Origin: Deltaproteobacteria bacterium
GTDB taxonomy: Bacteria; Desulfobacterota; Dissulfuribacteria; Dissulfuribacterales; S140-46
Length of the DNA: 19,470 nt
Direction of reading: 5' to 3'
Assembly (NCBI GenBank): GCA_015491585.1
Contig: WFVQ01000071.1
Location: 1-19,470 of the forward strand
The notes below the pieces were generated by a model that searched no databases, was not told the origin of the DNA, and worked only from the letters and a program-made list of their open reading frames with translations. Within the stretch, counting starts at the first letter, position 1, and every line of letters starts with the position of its first letter. Below are positions 14,100 to 19,470 of the stretch, piece by piece. Both the position numbers and the translations under genes were made by a program.

Positions 14100-14348
14100 T
14101 CACCCTTCCCGATCCATTGGGACCACGGGGCAGGTCATGGTATGTCGTATGTCATCCAGGGCCTGAAGCCGCTGCATGACAACATGGGCGAGGGATTCGT
14201 GGGAGTCGGTTTCCACCTCTGCAATTATGTCGTAAGGCCCCATTATGACGTCCAGCCGTTTGACCTCCTCCATATCTGCCAGCTTCCTGGCGATCTCCTG
14301 CGTCTTTCCTATTCTCGTATTGATGAGTATGTACGCCTTCAACGCCAT
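14100..14348 (-). CDS. Stand-alone AsnC/Lrp ligand-binding (RAM) domain protein
   Basis: The 82-aa product is the RAM effector domain of the Lrp/AsnC family without the usual DNA-binding helix-turn-helix. It shows the ferredoxin-like pattern ALKAYILINTRIGKTQEIAR, then VKRLDVIMGPYDIIAEVETD, and a closing strand DIRHTMTCPVV. Such domains bind amino acids and oligomerise, and stand-alone forms may modulate full-length Lrp proteins or enzymes. AAGGAGG (14354-14360 on the complement) lies 5 nt before the ATG, so the start is secure and no DNA-binding domain is missing by truncation. It is preceded by the small gene ending at 14367 and followed by a hairpin. Confidence 0.85.
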   Translation of the reverse strand: MALKAYILINTRIGKTQEIARKLADMEEVKRLDVIMGPYDIIAEVETDSHESLAHVVMQRLQALDDIRHTMTCPVVPMDREG

Positions 14349-14366
14349 CCTCCCCTCCTTCCGGCA

Positions 14367-14474
14367 TCACTCCTGGTGGGCACGCCACCTGTGCCTGAAG
14401 ACATAGAGATCCCACAACAATTTGGTGCCCAGGCACAATAGTACTGCTCCAAACCCCATGTGCCTCAGTTTCAT
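14367..14474 (-). CDS. 35-residue single-pass membrane peptide
   Basis: On the minus strand an ATG at 14474 opens a 35-codon frame. It begins MKLRHMGFGAVLLCLGTKLL, continues WDLYVFRHRWRAHQE and ends in TGA. It has a basic start, a hydrophobic core of about 18 residues and a basic, aromatic tail, the usual layout of a small membrane protein with its C-terminus in the cytoplasm. GAGAGG lies 6 nt upstream of the ATG, a sigma-70-like promoter sits about 45 nt before that, and the RAM-domain gene starts 18 nt after the stop. I do not recognise a family. It could be a chance frame, but these signals together support it. Confidence 0.5.
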   Translation of the reverse strand: MKLRHMGFGAVLLCLGTKLLWDLYVFRHRWRAHQE

Positions 14475-14525
14475 GGCAAGCCTCTCAGCACCAGAAACAC
14501 ACCTACCTCCCTTTCCATATAAAAA

Positions 14526-14554
14526 AGTATGACTTTTAACACGCGGGCAGTCAA
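14526..14554 (-). promoter_or_regulatory. Sigma-70-like promoter for the small peptide and RAM-domain genes
   Basis: Read on the minus strand, TTGACT (complement of 14549-14554) and CATACT (complement of 14526-14531) are separated by exactly 17 nt. They match the -35 consensus at 5 of 6 bases and the -10 at 4 of 6. Transcription would start near 14519, giving a leader of about 45 nt. The same AT-rich stretch contains the small palindrome AAAAGT-ATG-ACTTTT, which could also serve as an operator. Confidence 0.5.
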
Positions 14555-14582
14555 GGCGAGCACAGAGACATGCTCGATAGCT

Positions 14583-15923
14583 TCACCCGCTGGCCACACA
14601 GCGGCAGAACAGGCGGCAATCCTTGTATTGGAATCCCACAAAGGCGTGTTGGATATTGACACACCAGGCCCGGCGGGGTCCAGCGGTATCGCTGCTCCAG
14701 AGCCATCCGCTCCCGGTTTCCAACGGCGATGGAATGCAGTGTCCGCGGCCGTGAGGGACAGGCGCCAGCACTGAAATCAGCTCGTCCAGAGTGGGAAGCC
14801 GCCAACCGGATCTTCCCCCAGCCATCTTGCTGTCCAGCCGCCTCGCCCTGGAAACGGCCGCTTCCCATGTAACGAGCACCGAGGAGCCACCTGCTTCCCA
14901 CAACAGGCCAGTGGCATGATCCTTGACGTACTTGCCCGCTATCAGACTGAAACGGTTGTCCATTCTCTGCCGCGGTCTCCACAAGCAGTCCAGGCCGAAT
15001 GCGGCCTTGCCATCCTCTGGGGCGACGTCAATTGGCTCACTCCTTACCGGCCAATGGGTCACCTCCCCCTCGAGCGTGCCCCTTCCCGCCGCGCCTGTGC
15101 ATATGGCGGCAGTGGCCTCGCTCCATCGAGTATAGAGCTCGTTCAGCCTCCTCTCCATAGCCTGGGCTGAGGGAAACCGGTCAGAGGGATGGGCAGCCAA
15201 GGCCTCCTCCATGAACTCATCCCACGCCGCATCACAGTCTGGATTAAATGACGAGAGTCTCCGCCCCTTCCTTGGGAAGGTCCCAGTTAACATCTTGTAC
15301 AGCAGCACCCCGACCGAATAGAGGTCCGATCTCGGGGTCACCTTCCCTTTGGCAAGCTGTTCCGGAGCCGCATACTCTCCGGTTCCCATGACCAGATTGG
15401 GAGGAAGCCGTTCCTCCATAGAGGAAGAATCGAGATGCACCAGGCCGAAGTCGGCTATCTTCACAACGTTATCATCGGTGAGCAGCAGGTTGTCGGGCTT
15501 GATGTCACGGTGCACCACTCCGGCCTCGTGCAGGGACTGGAGACCGCGCAACACCTGCACCGCATACCTTACGGCCACGTCTATCCTCAACACCCTGGTG
15601 CGCCCCCTGCCCCGTCCCAGCACATCCTTGAGGCTGGTACAGAAATATTCCATCACGATAAAGGGCTTACCTCTCCACTCCCCGTAATCCCATACCTCCA
15701 ACAGATTGCGATGGCGCAGCCCCCCCATAACCTTGGCTTCCCTGAGGAAAAACTCGCGCACAGTGTTCTTGCCCACCAAGGCCACCAGGAGGGGAGCGGG
15801 ATGAAGCAGCTTAAGCGCTGCCTCCTTGCCGATGACAGGGATCTCCACCTTGAAGACGATGCTCCACACCCCTTTGCCGACAAAACGCCGCAGCCTATAC
15901 TTCCCTATGGATTCCAAGCTCAC
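14583..15923 (-). CDS. Ser/Thr protein kinase with C-terminal DUF1566-like domain
   Basis: Residues about 9-290 form a Hanks-type kinase. It has a glycine loop (VGKGVWSIVF, 15-24), lysine K38 in AALKLL, E62 of helix C, the catalytic HRDIKPDNLL (HRD at 138-140), DFG at 158-160 and YAAPEQL. All catalytic residues are present, so activity is expected. About the last 125 residues match the DUF1566 pattern: DHATGLLWE, TWEAAVSRA, SGWRLPTLDEL, GWLWSSD and CRLFCRCVASG. Members of that family are often surface or sensory modules; here it may bind a ligand or be the effector. No membrane helix is evident. The GTG at 15923 overlaps the phosphatase stop as GTGA. A TTG two codons later (15917) has better spacing from GGGAGG and may be the real start. 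Confidence 0.9.
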   Translation of the reverse strand: MSLESIGKYRLRRFVGKGVWSIVFKVEIPVIGKEAALKLLHPAPLLVALVGKNTVREFFLREAKVMGGLRHRNLLEVWDYGEWRGKPFIVMEYFCTSLKDVLGRGRGRTRVLRIDVAVRYAVQVLRGLQSLHEAGVVHRDIKPDNLLLTDDNVVKIADFGLVHLDSSSMEERLPPNLVMGTGEYAAPEQLAKGKVTPRSDLYSVGVLLYKMLTGTFPRKGRRLSSFNPDCDAAWDEFMEEALAAHPSDRFPSAQAMERRLNELYTRWSEATAAICTGAAGRGTLEGEVTHWPVRSEPIDVAPEDGKAAFGLDCLWRPRQRMDNRFSLIAGKYVKDHATGLLWEAGGSSVLVTWEAAVSRARRLDSKMAGGRSGWRLPTLDELISVLAPVPHGRGHCIPSPLETGSGWLWSSDTAGPRRAWCVNIQHAFVGFQYKDCRLFCRCVASG

Positions 15924-16654
15924 CTCCCGAACAGCCGCTGGGCATAAGCCTCAGGAAACCCTCTCTCAAGTATCCTCCTGGCCACGATTTCCGCTGGATA
16001 TTCCACGAACCTGACCTCTACCGTCCTCGAATCGACATCCCATATCAAATACTTGGCCCGTGGATCACCATCCCTCGGCTGCCCAACCGATCCGGCGTTA
16101 ACTAAGTAGCGTGTGGAGGGATGCAACTCGACAATCTCCTGGGTCAATGGCCGGACATTCAACCTTCCACCAGGAGTGAGGGCGTAGAGGGCCAGCTCAT
16201 GGGTATGGCCGACGAAAACCAGCTCTTGGCCGAGTTTGGCGAGGACCCTCTTGATCCCCCGCTCAGGCACCATATAGACATAGGTGCGGAACGAGGATGG
16301 AGGAAAGCCGTGAACCAGGTAACCACCCCGCCTCTCCATGAACCGCGGCAGGCCAGACAGGAATTCAAGGCTTTTACTGCTCAACAGCTTCCTGGTCATG
16401 GCCACCACGTTGCGCGCCAGGGGATTGAACCACTTTTCGCCTGCCACGCTGTTGACAGCGTAGTCGTGGTTCCCCATCACCGAGGCCAGTCCCACGGAAC
16501 GGCAGAGAGTCACCACCTCTTCGGGATCCGGTCCGTATCCAATTAGATCTCCGAGGGAGAGGAGCTGCTCCACCTCCCGGTATTCTGCATCCCGGAGGCA
16601 GGCCTCGAATGCATGGAGGTTTGCATGGATGTCGGAAAATAGCGCTATCTTCAC
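15920..16654 (-). CDS. Calcineurin-like metallophosphoesterase
   Basis: The 244-aa product carries the full set of metal-binding motifs of this superfamily: DIHAN (D8, H10), GDLIGYG (D36), GNHD (N62, H63, D64), VHG (H115) and GHTH (H150, H152). The NAGSVGQPRDGDPRAKYLIW segment is typical of the small YfcE-like branch. Substrates in that branch range from phosphodiesters and cyclic nucleotides to phosphoproteins, so the substrate is open. It starts at GTG (16654) with GGAGG 5 nt upstream. Its stop overlaps the kinase start, so the two are made together, and dephosphorylation of kinase targets is an attractive but unproven role. Confidence 0.9.
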   Translation of the reverse strand: MKIALFSDIHANLHAFEACLRDAEYREVEQLLSLGDLIGYGPDPEEVVTLCRSVGLASVMGNHDYAVNSVAGEKWFNPLARNVVAMTRKLLSSKSLEFLSGLPRFMERRGGYLVHGFPPSSFRTYVYMVPERGIKRVLAKLGQELVFVGHTHELALYALTPGGRLNVRPLTQEIVELHPSTRYLVNAGSVGQPRDGDPRAKYLIWDVDSRTVEVRFVEYPAEIVARRILERGFPEAYAQRLFGR

Positions 16655-16686
16655 CAGGGCCTCCGGCTCATGCCGATCGAATAACC

Positions 16687-16714
16687 TTCAAATAGGCGTA
16701 CCTTGTGGTATGCT
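16687..16714 (+). promoter_or_regulatory. Possible extended -10 promoter upstream of the sensor gene
   Basis: TATGCT at 16709-16714 is directly preceded by TGG, giving an extended -10 (TGnTATGCT). A weak -35 (TTCAAA, 16687-16692) lies 16 nt upstream of it. Transcription would begin near 16721, about 10 nt before the ATG at 16732. No Shine-Dalgarno is visible before that ATG, so the mRNA might be nearly leaderless. Confidence 0.35.
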
Positions 16715-16731
16715 AGTATTGTAACATCTAC

Positions 16732-17874
16732 ATGGAATCCGAGGAGGAGAGCCATAAAAAAACTTACCTCTTTCTGGCCTTGCTCTATCCTGCGGTTTTA
16801 GCCGGAGTCATTCTCTTCATAGACCATGCCCAGAAGCGCGACCTCGAGCTATACCTCCAAAAGGCCGAGAGGGAGGAGTTGCTCCATTACAAGGGCGTAA
16901 TCGCCACATATGGCAAGGTGGCCACTATGTCCGCCTCCGAAGTCTTCGCCTCCAGTGAAGTGGCATCCATGCTTGCAGAGGCCCTCGATCATCCTTCAAA
17001 GCGCAATGAGATCAGGAAGGCCCTGTATGAGAAGCTCAAGGAGAGTTACCGCAGGCTCTCGGCGATGAACTTCCGCCAGGTGCACTTCCACTTTCCCGAC
17101 GGAGTCAGTTTCCTGAGGATGCACCTGCCGTCGAGATTCGGCGACGACCTGCTCCCTGTTAGGCCATCGGTGAAAAAGGTGAATGAACTCCTGAAGCCTA
17201 TACAGGGTTTTGAGATAGGGAAACACTATCACGCCTACCGCTTCCTCTTTCCCATCTTTCACGAGGGACGCCACGTTGGAAACGTGGGGATCGGGATACC
17301 TTTCTACGTCATATCCAAGGCCCTGGCAGAGATAGACGGCGGCGTCCACCTGCTGCTCGTGAAAGGAGACCTGGTAAAGGCGAAACTGGAAGAGGGCTTT
17401 CAAGACAAGTACCGCGACGTATCCTGGCTTCCTGGTATGGTGATGGAAACCGCCGACGCCGATGCTGTCGGTGACGACGATGCGTTGGCAATCCCCATGA
17501 AACTGGCCAAAGAGCTGGCGGAAATCTTCTCAGGAGAGGCCCACAGGCCGGCGGCATTGCAAGTGCGCCATGACGGGCGCCACTACGTAGTGTTCGTGCA
17601 ACCAGTCGAAAACATAGAGAGACGGGTAGCCGCCTATCACGTGTCGTGGCAGGCCGCCCCCTTACTGGGGGTGTGGAAGGGCATGCACAGGATAGTGAAG
17701 GTGGTGGCGGCAGCTGTAATCACCTTCCTATTCCTGGCCTTCTTGATGGCGGTGCGCAAGACCGGGTACAAGTACCGGTTCGTTTCGGCCCTACTCGACG
17801 GCCTTCCGAATCCCGTCTGGCTCGAAGCTGGTAGGCGGACCAGATGCCGAAGAGCTGGCGCGGGCCTGCCGTGA
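16732..17874 (+). pseudogene. N-terminal part of a disrupted diguanylate cyclase: membrane Cache sensor and start of PAS
   Basis: This frame encodes a membrane helix (about residues 12-31, YLFLALLYPAVLAGVILFI) and a periplasmic sensor domain. The pattern FRQVHFHFPDGVSFLRMHLP, FGDDLLPVRPSVKKVNELLK and HVGNVGIGIPF resembles dCache_3-type sensors. A second membrane helix follows at about 323-343, then the opening of a PAS domain (FVSALLDGLPNPVWLEA). It then runs into a short out-of-frame tail and stops at 17874. PAS-type sequence resumes in another frame (GGPDAEELARACREVV) around 17834. A frame change and probably a loss of PAS core residues therefore break the gene here. Signalling from the periplasm to the GGDEF domain would be lost unless the break is a sequencing artefact. 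Confidence 0.75.
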
Positions 17875-17875
17875 G

Positions 17876-18913
17876 GTGGTCACCACGCGGCTTCCCACGG
17901 CACGGGAGTTGATACTCTCCTTTCGCAGAGGGAAACCGCGCCATTACCTGGTCCACCTCACCCCTTTTCCCGGAGCCGGCGGCTACAGGGGCGGTGTCCT
18001 CTGCTCGGCCCACGACGTCTCCAATCTCAAGGAGACAGAGGCAAAGCTGCAACGGGCCATGATGGAGCTGGACCAGGTGTTCAACACTGCCGCCGACCCC
18101 ATGCGCATCATAGATCTGGAAGGCAACATACTAAAGTGCAACCGGGCCTTCGCCAGACTGGCTGGCATGGAACCGGAGAGCCTCGTCGGAAAGAAATGCC
18201 ACGAGGTATTCAAGGGGGCGAGCTGCCACACCCCCGGCTGCCCCATTGAACGCGCCAAGGAGGGTCAGAAGGCCATAGAAGGCGAAGTGGAAAAGACGCT
18301 TCCAGGAGGAAAGAGGCTCGTAGTCCTCGTAAACGCCACACCTTTCCTGGATGAAAAGGGGCGCCTCGTCGGAATAGTGGAAGACTTCCAGGACATAACC
18401 AGGTTCAGGGAGATGGAGGAGCAGCTTCGTGAGATGGCGGTGACCGACCGGCTCACTGGGTTGAAGAACCGACGTGGATTCATGGAGGAGGCCGACCTCC
18501 TCATGAAACAGGCGGCCCGCTCCGGCAAAGACCTGGCGCTAATCTTCCTGGACCTCGATAATCTCAAGGAGATAAACGACGAGTTAGGGCACGAAGCAGG
18601 CGACCGCGCCATCGTCAGAACAGCAAGATTCCTGGAGTCCCTATTCCGCGAGAGCGATGTTATTGCAAGAGTGGGCGGCGACGAGTTCGCGGTAATCGGA
18701 CTCTGTGAACCAGGGAGCCAGTGTGTAAGTGCAATTGAAAGAAGGATAGAAGAGGCGGTTGCCCTGGAAAGGGAAAGGGATACCGGTCCCTATCCCTTCT
18801 CCATCAGCTTCGGGGTGGCTATATGGAACAAAAGGGAAGATCTCGACTCCTTTCTCAGCAGGGCAGATGCCCTAATGTACCGCTACAAGCGTAAAAAGAA
18901 AGGGGCCGGATGA
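17876..18913 (+). pseudogene. C-terminal part of the disrupted diguanylate cyclase: PAS remnant, PAS, GGDEF
   Basis: This frame begins with the second half of the broken PAS domain. A complete PAS domain follows (about residues 58-175, VFNTAADPMRIIDLEGNILK). It has three cysteines in KKCHEVFKGASCHTPGCPIE, a spacing seen in PAS domains of anaerobes that may bind a cofactor. Last is a full GGDEF domain (TDRLTGLKNRRGF onward). The active site GGDEF is at residues 267-271 and the inhibitory I-site RESD at 258-261, so the catalytic part should make c-di-GMP and be product-inhibited. The GTG at 17876 has no convincing ribosome binding site. Re-initiation after the stop at 17874 is possible and would release a soluble PAS-GGDEF protein. 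The last codons form one arm of the terminator of the convergent gene. Confidence 0.78.
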
Positions 18914-18923
18914 TCCGGCCCCT
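18891..18923 (-). terminator. Rho-independent terminator of the formate dehydrogenase gene
   Basis: On the minus strand a 10-bp stem, AGGGGCCGGA with TCCGGCCCCT (complement of 18901-18923), closes a 3-nt loop. It is followed directly by TTTCTTTTTAC. This is a textbook intrinsic terminator placed 26 nt after the minus-strand stop codon at 18949. On the plus strand there is no T-tract, so it acts mainly for the minus-strand gene, although the stem also overlaps the final codons and stop of the plus-strand GGDEF frame. Confidence 0.85.
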
Positions 18924-18948
18924 GTGATGCACACTCCGGCCCTCCCCT

Positions 18949-19470
18949 TTACGCAGGCTCGACCCTCACACCGCAGACCTTGTATTCCGGCGTCAGTGTC
19001 TTGGGATCCATGCCGTGGCTCGTGAGCATGTTGGTGAGGGTCTCGGGGAAGTGGAACGTCATGAAGACACTGCCAGGACGGCTCCTGTCAGTGACCCTTG
19101 CCACCGCCTTGACCCTGCCGCGCCTGGAGGAGACCACCACTTTCTGTCCGTCGGAGATACTCAACCGCGAGGCGTCCTCTGGATGGATCTCCACCAGCTC
19201 GCATCCCATGAGGCGGTCGAAGCCCTCACACCGCCTGGTCATGCTGCCGTTGTTGTAGTGTTCCAGACGCCTTCCTGTGACCAGCACCAGCGGATACTCA
19301 CCGTCGGCCTCCTCTTCAGGCATGATGTATGAGACCGGCACGAACCGCCCCTTGCCTATGGGGAAGCTCTCCGCGTGCAGGAGCGGCGTCCCGGGATGGT
19401 CGCCGTCAGGACAGGGCCATACCCTGCCCTCGCCCTCGATCCTCTCGTAACTGATCCCCCCGTAGGCAGG
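18949..19470 (-). CDS. Formate dehydrogenase catalytic subunit, C-terminal part (5' truncated by window edge)
   Basis: The frame is open across the whole minus strand to the edge, giving the last 173 residues. They include GGISYERIEGEGRVWPCP, HPGTPLLHAESFPIGKGRF, EYPLVLVTGRRLEHYNNGSM, CELVEIHPEDASRLSISDGQ and the end TPEYKVCGVRVEP. This is the molybdopterin-dinucleotide-binding domain typical of FdhA-type formate dehydrogenases, which oxidise formate to CO2 or run in reverse using a Mo/W-bis-MGD cofactor. The active-site Cys or Sec and the Fe-S ligands lie outside the window, so other molybdopterin oxidoreductases cannot be fully excluded. The apparent start at 19341 is internal. An intrinsic terminator follows. 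Confidence 0.88.
   Translation of the reverse strand, partial: PAYGGISYERIEGEGRVWPCPDGDHPGTPLLHAESFPIGKGRFVPVSYIMPEEEADGEYPLVLVTGRRLEHYNNGSMTRRCEGFDRLMGCELVEIHPEDASRLSISDGQKVVVSSRRGRVKAVARVTDRSRPGSVFMTFHFPETLTNMLTSHGMDPKTLTPEYKVCGVRVEPA

Noticed and set aside
14152..14436. 94-codon minus-strand frame overlapping the RAM-domain and small-peptide genes
   Set aside because: It is out of frame with both, has no family features and overlaps a gene with clear homology pattern and SD.
14076..14441. Plus-strand 121-codon frame across the minus-strand RAM-domain gene
   Set aside because: Antisense to a recognisable gene, without an SD or family features.

Overview
The window is about 19.5 kb of GC-rich bacterial DNA in which AGG (Arg) and ATA (Ile) are common codons. 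The gene order fliL-M-N-O-P-Q-R-flhB-A-F-G-fliA-cheY, a kinase with a DUF1566-like tail, a Cache/PAS/GGDEF sensor and a formate dehydrogenase together suggest a motile, Gram-negative anaerobe of the Desulfobacterota (former Deltaproteobacteria) type. That placement is an inference from gene content. I see no rRNA, tRNA, CRISPR array or mobile element.

Layout. (1) 1-1254: the end of a nitrilase-family amidohydrolase fused in frame to an RfaE2-type heptose-1-phosphate adenylyltransferase. (2) 1255-1404: a short leader with a near-consensus sigma-54 promoter pointing into the flagellar genes. (3) 1405-12251: a compact, mostly coupled plus-strand operon. It encodes the C-ring and stator-associated proteins (FliL, FliM, FliN), the export gate (FliO, FliP, FliQ, FliR, FlhB, FlhA), the placement and number regulators (FlhF, FlhG), sigma-28 (FliA) and CheY. 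(4) 12303-14018: three accessory genes of uncertain function on the same strand. The first is a membrane-anchored protein with a FliL-like periplasmic domain, broken by a frameshift. The second is a small, highly charged protein. The third is a membrane/coiled-coil protein coupled to it by an ATGA overlap. (5) 14041-14554: a convergent boundary with two hairpins, then on the minus strand a stand-alone AsnC-type RAM domain gene, a 35-residue membrane peptide gene and a sigma-70-like promoter. (6) 14583-16654, minus strand: a Ser/Thr protein kinase with a DUF1566-like tail, overlapped by a calcineurin-like metallophosphoesterase gene. (7) 16732-18913, plus strand: a membrane Cache-PAS-PAS-GGDEF diguanylate cyclase broken into two reading frames. 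(8) 18891-19470: a strong terminator, then the 3' end of a minus-strand formate dehydrogenase catalytic subunit gene.

How it fits together. Region 3 builds and controls a flagellum, probably polar because FlhF and FlhG are present. Sigma-54 likely drives the early and middle genes, and the encoded FliA would switch on late genes. CheY-P would act on the FliM/FliN switch. The GGDEF protein and the kinase/phosphatase pair are signalling genes next to the motility block, but nothing in the sequence links them to it directly.

The points most worth a second look are the frameshifted FliL-like protein and its two downstream partners, the kinase/phosphatase pair, the disrupted GGDEF gene, the nitrilase-RfaE2 fusion with an internal start, and a FliM lacking the usual GGxG motif. 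Two frame breaks in under 6 kb could be real decay or sequencing error, and the sequence alone cannot separate these.
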